A stretch of 64,000 bases of DNA from Oscillospiraceae bacterium (GTDB taxonomy: Bacteria > Bacillota > Clostridia > Oscillospirales > Ruminococcaceae). The stretch is from NCBI GenBank assembly GCA_017847835.1, contig JAGASH010000008.1:310001-374000 (forward strand). Direction: 5' to 3'. The notes below the pieces were generated by a model. That model searched no databases. It was not told the DNA's origin and worked only from the letters and a program-made list of their open reading frames with translations. Below, piece by piece: positions 59,076 to 64,000 of this stretch. The number at the start of each line of letters is the position of its first letter. Position 1 is the stretch's first letter. The translations under genes were made by a program, and so were the position numbers.

Positions 59076-60141
59076 GGCTCTTATTGCAATGAGCGGCGGA
59101 GTTGACAGCTCGGTTTCTGCGGCGCTGATGAAAAAAGCGGGCTATGAGTGTATCGGAGTGACAATGAAGCTTCACGGAGAGGACGGCGAGCCTTGCGGGG
59201 AGCGCTCCTGCTGCACGGCAAGCGACGCCGAGGACGCGAGAAACGTCTGCTTCAAGCTTGGAATGAAGTATTATGTATTCAATTTCACGGGCGATTTTGA
59301 AAAAGAGGTAATCGACCGTTTTATAAGCGCGTATGAAAACGGCTGCACTCCCAATCCTTGTATCGACTGCAACCGCTATATGAAATTCGAGCGGCTTTTC
59401 CGGCGCGGGCAGGAGCTCGGCTGCGATTATATCGTGACGGGACATTACGCGAGAGTTGAATTTGACGAGGAGCGCGGGCGCTGGCTGCTGAAAAAGAGCC
59501 TGAATTCCGCGAAAGACCAGAGCTATGTGCTGTATTCGCTCACGCAGGAACAGCTCGCGCACATCAAATTCCCGCTCGGCGAGTTCACGGACAAAGAGCA
59601 GGTGAGAGCGCTTGCCGTGGAACTTGATTTGGTGAATGCCGATAAAAAGGACTCGCAGGACATCTGTTTTGTGCCCGACGGGGATTACGCGGCATTTATC
59701 GAGCGGCACACAGGAAAAACCTATCCCGAGGGAAATTTTGTCGGCTTGGACGGGACGGTTTACGGAAAGCACAAGGGGATAATCGGCTATACGATAGGTC
59801 AGCGCAAGGGACTTGGACTGTCGTTCCCGCAGCCGATGTATGTTGTCGCGAAAAATCTCTCGGAGAACACGGTGACGCTTGCTCCCGAAAACGAGTTGTA
59901 CAGGACAACTCTCCGAGCGCGCGATTTTAACTGGATTTCCTTGGAAAAGCCGCCGAAAGAGCCTGTTCGTGTGACCGCGAGAACGCGATATCACGCGAAA
60001 GAAGCCGCGGCTTCGGTGTGGGCTGAGGGCGACGGCACGGTTGTTGTCCGTTTTGACGAGCCACAGCGCGCGATTGCCTCGGGACAAGCGGTTGTGTTGT
60101 ACGACGGGGAAATTGTTGTCGGCGGCGGGACTATTGTGTAA
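59068..60141 (+). CDS. mnmA: tRNA-specific 2-thiouridylase MnmA
   Basis: 357 residues. PP-loop AMSGGVDSSVSAALM (about 7-21), catalytic Cys in NPCIDCNRYMKF (about 94-105) and the second Cys in SQDICFVPDGDY (about 194-205), followed by the C-terminal beta-barrel domains (GIIGYTIGQRKGLGLS). The enzyme adds sulfur at U34 of tRNA-Glu, Gln and Lys using a cysteine desulfurase. Full length, start overlapping nadA. Confidence 0.96.
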   Translation: MDKALIAMSGGVDSSVSAALMKKAGYECIGVTMKLHGEDGEPCGERSCCTASDAEDARNVCFKLGMKYYVFNFTGDFEKEVIDRFISAYENGCTPNPCIDCNRYMKFERLFRRGQELGCDYIVTGHYARVEFDEERGRWLLKKSLNSAKDQSYVLYSLTQEQLAHIKFPLGEFTDKEQVRALAVELDLVNADKKDSQDICFVPDGDYAAFIERHTGKTYPEGNFVGLDGTVYGKHKGIIGYTIGQRKGLGLSFPQPMYVVAKNLSENTVTLAPENELYRTTLRARDFNWISLEKPPKEPVRVTARTRYHAKEAAASVWAEGDGTVVVRFDEPQRAIASGQAVVLYDGEIVVGGGTIV

Positions 60142-60159
60142 AGTGAAAAACGAAAAAAT

Positions 60160-60268
60160 ATTGAAAAAGCTGTCGAGAAAGGTACAGATACGAGGGAACG
60201 GAGCTTCGGCTAGGCTTTGTGCCTGCCGAAGTGCCGCTGACGAAGTAGATGTGCCTTTATCGACAGCT
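60160..60268 (-). ncRNA. Structured RNA-like element, extended hairpin of about 100 nt
   Basis: Outer stem AGCTGTCGA / TCGACAGCT (60168-60176, 60260-60268), AAAGG / CCTTT, ACA / TGT and TAC / GTA around a tandem G.A internal loop, then an apical part CGG / CCG and CTTCGGC...GG / CC...GCCGAAG (60204-60231) with loop TTTGT. On the minus strand a T-rich tract follows, so it may be a terminator-ended small RNA or the 3' UTR of the DUF378 gene. No known riboswitch class was recognised. Confidence 0.5.
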
Positions 60269-60274
60269 GCTGTA

Positions 60275-60478
60275 TTATACTTCTTCTGCGATAATGTGTC
60301 TGCGGAAGAGCATCGGAATAGCCCAAACCGCCGCAAGTGCAACCAGAATATATACTATTCGGGCGAAAATCGAGCCCTGACCACCGAGTGCCCACGCAAC
60401 CAGGTCAAAGCCGAAAATTCCGACCAAGCCCCAGTTTAAGCCGCCGATTATCAACAGCGTTATTGCAAGCTTGTCCAA
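60275..60478 (-). CDS. DUF378 small membrane protein
   Basis: 67 residues from TTG 60478; GGAGGG lies about 7 nt upstream. Two membrane helices: residues about 3-25 (KLAITLLIIGGLNWGLVGIF then GFDLVAW) and about 38-60 (FARIVYILVALAAVWAIPML). The GGLNWGLVG motif is the DUF378 signature. The family has no known function. The structured RNA-like element follows directly after the stop on the same strand. Confidence 0.88.
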   Translation of the reverse strand: MDKLAITLLIIGGLNWGLVGIFGFDLVAWALGGQGSIFARIVYILVALAAVWAIPMLFRRHIIAEEV

Positions 60479-60621
60479 AAAAATCCCTCCTCTCGATGCT
60501 TTTCAACATTATTTTGCGATGTTTGCATTTTAATATTAGCGGTAACATTTTCTTTTTTGTACGTTTTTAACAGCGATTATTTAGTCAAAATTAACAAAAT
60601 TTTGTAATTTTTAAAAACCCC

Positions 60622-60650
60622 TTGACAAATCCGGACAAATTATGTATAAT
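60622..60650 (+). promoter_or_regulatory. Promoter of the tRNA cluster
   Basis: TTGACA (60622-60627), 17-nt spacer, TATAAT (60645-60650); full consensus. Confidence 0.88.
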
Positions 60651-60675
60651 AATACTGTTGTTGATAAAGACTTTC

Positions 60676-60751
60676 GGAAGTTTAGCTCAGCTGGGAGAGC
60701 ATCTGCCTTACAAGCAGAGGGTCGGGGGTTCGAGCCCCTCAACTTCCACCA
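60676..60751 (+). tRNA. tRNA-Val (anticodon TAC), CCA encoded
   Basis: Acceptor GGAAGTT / AACTTCC, D-arm GCTCAGCTGGGAGAGC, anticodon stem CTGCC / GCAG with TAC in the loop, T-arm GGGGGTTCGAGCCCC, discriminator A and CCA at the end. Confidence 0.96.
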
Positions 60752-60764
60752 CGGCTTTATTACA

Positions 60765-60821
60765 CGTCCGTAGCTCGTTGGATAGATGCCTGAAATATCG
60801 GGGGTCGGTCGGAGCTTACGG
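60765..60821 (+). pseudogene. Decayed tRNA remnant between tRNA-Val and tRNA-Asp
   Basis: The stretch CGTCCGTAGCTCGTTGGATAG matches the 5' part of an Arg-type tRNA (acceptor, D-arm), but the anticodon arm and T-arm are lost or scrambled, and the 3' acceptor strand is only suggested by CTTACGG. Confidence 0.6.
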
Positions 60822-60826
60822 AATAT

Positions 60827-60903
60827 GGCCCGGTAGTTCAGTTGGTTAGAACGCCGCCCTGTCACGGCGGAGGTCGAGAGTTCGAGTCTCTTCCGGGTCG
60901 CCA
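60827..60903 (+). tRNA. tRNA-Asp (anticodon GTC), CCA encoded
   Basis: Acceptor GGCCCGG / CCGGGTC (one G-U), anticodon stem CCGCC / GGCGG with GTC, T-arm GAGAGTTCGAGTCTC, discriminator G, CCA. Confidence 0.96.
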
Positions 60904-60905
60904 AT

Positions 60906-60981
60906 GCGGATTTAGCTCATCTGGTAGAGCGCCACCTTGCCAAGGTGGAGGTAGCGAGTTCGAGCCTCGTAATCCGCTCCA
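60906..60981 (+). tRNA. tRNA-Gly (anticodon GCC), CCA encoded
   Basis: Acceptor GCGGATT / AATCCGC, D-arm GCTCATCTGGTAGAGC, anticodon stem CCACC / GGTGG with GCC, T-arm GCGAGTTCGAGCCTCGT, discriminator T, CCA. Confidence 0.96.
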
Positions 60982-60990
60982 TAAGAAATT

Positions 60991-61019
60991 CGTCACGGAA
61001 ATATCTGTGGCGTTTTTTT
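60991..61019 (+). terminator. Terminator of the tRNA cluster
   Basis: Stem CGTCACGG / CTGTGGCG (two G-U pairs), loop AAATAT, then seven T. Confidence 0.82.
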
Positions 61020-61079
61020 ATACAAAAAATTCGGGAAAACGCTTGTTTTCCCGTTTTTTGGTTTTGAAAATAAGTTCGG

Positions 61080-61631
61080 CTAAATCTCCGCTTTCAAAAC
61101 GCGAAGCAGCTTCGCGACGGGCAGCCCCATAACGTTGTAATAATCCCCGTCAATCCGCTTCACAAGCAGCGCGCCTTTTCCCTGTATTCCATACGCGCCG
61201 GCTTTATCCATAGGTTCACCTGTCTTGATGTACTTCGCAATCTCCTCGTCCGAAAGCTCGTAAAACTCAACTTTCGTGCCCTCGAAAAACTTCTCTTTTT
61301 CACCGTTTGAGAAAATCACGCAAACCCCTGTGAACACCTCGTGAACGCGCCCCGAAAGCGTCTTCAGTATCGCAAACGCGTCCTTTTCATCGCGCGGTTT
61401 TCCGAGAATTTTCCCGTCAATCGTCACAATCGTGTCCGCCGCAACAATAATCTCGCCCCGATTTTCGCGGTAAACCTCCTCCGCCTTTTGCTCGGACAGC
61501 AAAACCACCGCCTTCTCGGGAGAAATTTTTTCGGGCAAAACCTCCTCGCCCTTTGCGGGAATTATCCGAAAATCCTCCGTTATAAGCGAAAGCAGCTCCC
61601 GCCTTCTCGGACTTTGACTTGCAAGTATCAC
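61080..61631 (-). CDS. maf: Maf-family nucleotide pyrophosphatase
   Basis: 183 residues from GTG 61631 with AAGGAAG upstream. Signature ASQSPRRRELLSLI (about 4-17), the catalytic Asp in AADTIVTIDGKILGKPRD (about 65-82), and GAYGIQGKGALLVKRIDGDY (about 146-165). Maf proteins hydrolyse non-canonical or modified nucleoside triphosphates in the cytosol, and some affect septum formation. It follows ppa with a 4-nt gap, so the two share a transcript. Confidence 0.95.
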   Translation of the reverse strand: MILASQSPRRRELLSLITEDFRIIPAKGEEVLPEKISPEKAVVLLSEQKAEEVYRENRGEIIVAADTIVTIDGKILGKPRDEKDAFAILKTLSGRVHEVFTGVCVIFSNGEKEKFFEGTKVEFYELSDEEIAKYIKTGEPMDKAGAYGIQGKGALLVKRIDGDYYNVMGLPVAKLLRVLKAEI

Positions 61632-61635
61632 TCAA

Positions 61636-62181
61636 TTACTTCCTTTTCACACCGTTTTCGTAGGTATTGTTGTAGTTTTCAATGCACTGCTTGATAATCT
61701 CAACAGCCTGCTTTTGTCCCATAACTTCGTTTACTGCGGTTTCTTTGCCTTCAAGCTGCTTGTACACGCTGAAGAAGTGACGCATTTCCTCGAAAATGTG
61801 CGACGGAAGCGCTTCAATTCCGCGATAAGCGTTGTAGGTCGGGTCTTCAAACGGAATGGCGATGATTTTCTCGTCGTTTTTGCCGTTGTCGAGCATTGTG
61901 ATAACGCCGATTGCATAGCACTGCACGATTACAAGCGGGTCAATCGGCTCGTTGCACAAAATCAGCACATCAAGCGGGTCGCCGTCGTCGGCAAGCGTTC
62001 TCGGGATAAAACCGTAGTTTGCGGGGTAGTGCGTGGAGGTGTAGAGTATTCTGTCAAGCCGGATAAGACCTGTTTCCTTGTCGAGCTCGTATTTTTTCTT
62101 GCTGCCCTTTTCGATTTCAACAACAGCGAGGAAATCATAAGGGGTAATTCTCTCGGGTGCAATATCGTGCCAAACGTTCAT
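61636..62181 (-). CDS. ppa: Inorganic pyrophosphatase, family I
   Basis: 181 residues from ATG 62181, which has AAGGAAGG upstream; the frame stays open for another 140 codons but that extension covers the promoter and a divergent gene. Family I landmarks: EIEKGSKKKYELDKETG (about 25-41), YPANYGFIPRT (about 54-64), the DDGDPLDVLILC active-site loop (about 66-77) with its Asp residues, and DPTYNAYRGIEAL. It hydrolyses pyrophosphate to drive biosynthesis. Firmicutes often use family II PPases; a family I enzyme here is normal for Ruminococcaceae-like Clostridia. Confidence 0.95.
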   Translation of the reverse strand: MNVWHDIAPERITPYDFLAVVEIEKGSKKKYELDKETGLIRLDRILYTSTHYPANYGFIPRTLADDGDPLDVLILCNEPIDPLVIVQCYAIGVITMLDNGKNDEKIIAIPFEDPTYNAYRGIEALPSHIFEEMRHFFSVYKQLEGKETAVNEVMGQKQAVEIIKQCIENYNNTYENGVKRK

Positions 62182-62220
62182 AAATAATCCTTCCTTTTTG
62201 TCAATTTTTTCTGCAATTAT

Positions 62221-62249
62221 ATTATATAATATTTTTTCCCGTAAAGCAA
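62221..62249 (-). promoter_or_regulatory. Promoter of ppa-maf
   Basis: Minus strand: TTGCTT (62249-62244), 17-nt spacer, TATAAT (62226-62221). Confidence 0.7.
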
Positions 62250-62259
62250 TAGTTTTTTC

Positions 62260-62286
62260 ACTATTCTTTTTATTTTGCATAGAATG
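62260..62286 (+). promoter_or_regulatory. Sigma-K-like promoter of dpaA-dpaB
   Basis: AC (62260-62261), 16 nt, then CATAGAATG (62278-62286), close to the mother-cell sigma-K pattern AC-N16-CATANNNTA (last A replaced by G). Confidence 0.5.
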
Positions 62287-62320
62287 TTGTGAGAAGAATA
62301 GTTTTCGACAAGGAGCGGCT

Positions 62321-63109
62321 ATGAAAATTTTGTGTATCGGCGGCGACGCGAGAATGTTGTACACGGCGGATTTTCTGTCTGCCGAGCGGCTTTTTATGGG
62401 GAATTTTCCCGAACCTGCGGGAAAATTCGACGGGATTGTTCTGCCTGTGCCTCTTTCAAAGGACGGCGAAAGCATAAATGCTCCGCTTTCAAAAACGTCC
62501 GTCACGTTCAGCATTATCCTGCAATATGCCGAGAAAAACGCGGTTGTTTTCGCGGGGGGAATCTGTGAAAAGCTCGAAAAGCTTTGCCGTGATAACAATT
62601 TTTCGCTTGTCAACTATTTTGCAAGCGAGCGGCTCGCTCTGAAAAACGCAGCGCTTACCGCTGAAGCAGCGGCTTGTCTTTTGTCGCAAAACGGTGACGA
62701 AGCGCTGCTCGGAGCGAAAATTCTCGTGACGGGCTATGGGAGAATTGCGAAATTTCTCGCGAAGTATCTGAAAACCTTCGGCGGGGAAGTGACGATTGCC
62801 GCGAGAAATCCCGCAGTCCGAGCCGCAGCAGAGCTTGAAGGCTATTCTGCTGTTGATATAAACGGTGTAAGCGGGAGCTTCGATTACTGCGCAAATACCG
62901 TTCCCGCGCACGTTTTGCCGGAGGAATCTTTCTCGGATATCGGCACTTATATGGAGCTTGCGACGCTTGACGGTGAACGCGAAAAGCGGCTTTGCTCGGA
63001 AAACGGAAAAAAATACATTGCGGCGGGCGGGCTTCCCGGAAAGCATTTCCCGAAAACCGCAGGAAAATTTATCGCCGAGGAGATAACTCAGCTTATAGAT
63101 TACAGATGA
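62321..63109 (+). CDS. dpaA: Dipicolinate synthase subunit A
   Basis: 262 residues from ATG 62321 with AAGGAG upstream. The start MKILCIGGDARMLYTADFLS, the central GGICEKLEKL and the Rossmann motif ILVTGYGRIAKFLAKYLKTF (about 152-171) match SpoVFA/DpaA. With subunit B it converts a dihydrodipicolinate-pathway intermediate to dipicolinic acid, the Ca2+ chelator stored in spore cores. Made in the mother cell late in sporulation. Its presence is the best direct hint that the organism can form endospores. Confidence 0.93.
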   Translation: MKILCIGGDARMLYTADFLSAERLFMGNFPEPAGKFDGIVLPVPLSKDGESINAPLSKTSVTFSIILQYAEKNAVVFAGGICEKLEKLCRDNNFSLVNYFASERLALKNAALTAEAAACLLSQNGDEALLGAKILVTGYGRIAKFLAKYLKTFGGEVTIAARNPAVRAAAELEGYSAVDINGVSGSFDYCANTVPAHVLPEESFSDIGTYMELATLDGEREKRLCSENGKKYIAAGGLPGKHFPKTAGKFIAEEITQLIDYR

Positions 63110-63160
63110 CAGGAGCGATTTTGTAATCTGTAAACTGTAAACTGAAAAGGGGGCAAAAAA

Positions 63161-63754
63161 TTGTCCGATATTGAAAGACTTTCGGGACTGCGGGTAGGAT
63201 TTGCGGTCTGCGGGTCGTTCTGCACGTTTGAAAAAGCGTTCAAAGCGCTTGAAGAGCTGACGGAGCTTGGCTGCGAAATCACCCCCATAATGTCCTTTAA
63301 TGCGTACTCGCTTGACACGCGTTTCGGCACGGCACAGAGAAATGCCGCGCGAATGTTTGAAATAACGGGAAAAACGGTTCTCCACGACATCACCTCAACC
63401 GAACCCGTCGGACCGAAAAAAATGTTTGATGTTCTTGTTGTCGCACCCTGCACGGGAAACACTCTCGCAAAGCTGGCTGTGGGAATAACGGACACTCCCG
63501 TCTGTATGGCGGTAAAAAGTCATCTGCGAAATCAGCGTCCCGTGGTTATTGCGGTATCGACAAACGACGCGCTTTCGGGGTCCGCAAAGAACATCGGCGC
63601 TCTTCGGAATTACAAGAACTTTTACTTTGTGCCGCTTTCGCAGGACGATTGCCTTGCAAAGCCGTTTTCACTGGTCGCGGATTTCGGGAAAATCCCCGAA
63701 ACCATTCTCGACGCGCTTGACGGAAAGCAAATCCAGCCGACAATTTCCGGCTGA
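63161..63754 (+). CDS. dpaB: Dipicolinate synthase subunit B
   Basis: 197 residues from TTG 63161 with AAAGGGGG 8 nt upstream. A flavoprotein-like fold (Dfp/UbiX type) is seen: LRVGFAVCGSFCTFEKAFKA (about 10-29), DVLVVAPCTGNTLAKLAVGI (about 91-110) with the conserved Cys, and the TDTPVCMAVKSHLRNQRPVV block. It is the partner of dpaA. A short inverted repeat AGATTACA / TGTAATCT spans the intergenic region and the dpaA stop. Confidence 0.94.
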   Translation: MSDIERLSGLRVGFAVCGSFCTFEKAFKALEELTELGCEITPIMSFNAYSLDTRFGTAQRNAARMFEITGKTVLHDITSTEPVGPKKMFDVLVVAPCTGNTLAKLAVGITDTPVCMAVKSHLRNQRPVVIAVSTNDALSGSAKNIGALRNYKNFYFVPLSQDDCLAKPFSLVADFGKIPETILDALDGKQIQPTISG

Positions 63755-63761
63755 AAACAAG

Positions 63762-63815
63762 AGCCGACTTTCGGGTCGGCTTTTGCTGTTTTTCGGTCGG
63801 CTTACGCTGTTTTTT
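63762..63815 (+). terminator. Terminator of dpaA-dpaB with a partial tandem copy
   Basis: Stem AGCCGAC / GTCGGCT (63762-63768, 63775-63781), loop TTTCGG, then TTTT. The 3' part (GGTCGGCTT..GCTGTTTTT) is repeated once more directly downstream, without its 5' arm. Confidence 0.75.
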
Positions 63816-63825
63816 ATGGTATTTG

Positions 63826-63854
63826 TTGACAATATAAAAACATTGTGTTATAAT
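63826..63854 (+). promoter_or_regulatory. Promoter of the secreted-protein gene at the right edge
   Basis: TTGACA (63826-63831), 17-nt spacer, TATAAT (63849-63854); full consensus. Confidence 0.85.
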
Positions 63855-63906
63855 AACATTTGTATAGGATATGCGCTTTTGATAACTTGTTCAGAGGTGA
63901 AGAAAA

Positions 63907-64000
63907 ATGCGCGCAATTAGTGTTAGAAACAAAGCTGCTGCGGTGTTTCTCGCGGTTTTGACTGCGGTTTCGCTGGTTTTCGCGGGAAAACCTGCTTTTG
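63907..64000 (+). CDS. Secreted or membrane protein, N-terminal fragment
   Basis: ATG 63907 with AGAGGTGA upstream; the frame leaves the window after 31 codons. The visible part is a signal peptide: basic residues (MRAISVRNKAA) then a hydrophobic run (AVFLAVLTAVSLVFA) and GKPAF. Nothing can be said about function. Confidence 0.75.
   Translation, partial: MRAISVRNKAAAVFLAVLTAVSLVFAGKPAF

Noticed and set aside
60160..60268. T-box, SRP, 6S or known riboswitch identity for the hairpin
   Set aside because: None of the conserved cores of these RNAs is present, so only an unclassified structured element is reported.
59002..60342. 446-codon minus-strand frame across mnmA
   Set aside because: It overlaps mnmA entirely and the structured element, and has no start signal.
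62182..62613. N-terminal extension of the pyrophosphatase frame
   Set aside because: AAGGAAGG places the start at 62181, and family I pyrophosphatases of this type are about 180 residues; the extension crosses the promoter and dpaA.

Overview
The window reads as chromosome of an anaerobic, probably spore-forming Clostridia member, most likely Oscillospirales/Ruminococcaceae-like. This is inference from content: a cellobiose phosphorylase very close to those of cellulolytic clostridia, an Rnf complex in clostridial order (C-D-G-E-A-B), the IspH-ribosomal protein S1 fusion typical of Clostridia, both dipicolinate synthase subunits, a PilT ATPase, and strong Shine-Dalgarno sequences with frequent TTG/GTG starts. 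No rRNA and no CRISPR array were seen.

Layout. 1-2325: phoH, a trans-aconitate-type methyltransferase and the start of ybeY (minus strand), then a 40-residue Cys-rich ORF. 2357-9254: a compact minus-strand block of phage structural genes (portal, scaffold-like, capsid, connectors, tail/hub, distal protein) with no terminase, tape measure, lysis gene or integrase. 9469-15022: an RpiR regulator overlapping a flavoprotein, then cmk-plsC-ispH/rpsA. 15124-17503 (minus): HAD phosphatase, mntP, tgt. 17730-20204: cellobiose phosphorylase behind LacI-type operator candidates. 20304-23858 (minus): membrane-anchored protein, leuS, small lipoprotein. 24267-33167: a long plus-strand run of DUF1858, trmK, nif3-like, rqcH, valS, nucleotidyltransferase, HD-GYP and kinase-like genes, with a converging HD hydrolase. 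33981-39268: two large genes, a RapA/SNF2-like protein with altered ATPase motifs and a GHKL-ATPase protein; this is the best candidate for an undescribed system. 39350-44409: rnfCDGEAB. 44611-47100: a LacI regulator and an orphan 441-residue protein.

47181-52697 is a 5.5 kb integrative mobilizable element: toxin-antitoxin pair, XRE regulator, small HTH protein, RepA-like ATPase, oriT-like hairpins, MobV relaxase and tyrosine integrase. It sits in the 3' end of a GGGtGRT-family gene, whose last nine codons and stop codon are duplicated at both ends with one synonymous difference. Iterated 11-bp repeats, probably integrase arm sites, lie inside both ends. Insertion separated the GGGtGRT operon from a hairpin that looks like its original terminator.

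52667-64000: the GGGtGRT/Fe-S scaffold pair, two duplicated CHAP-like lipoproteins, pilT with cobU, nadA-mnmA, a structured ~100-nt RNA-like element beside a DUF378 gene, a tRNA cluster (Val, a decayed tRNA, Asp, Gly), maf-ppa, dpaA-dpaB under a sigma-K-like promoter, and the start of a secreted protein.
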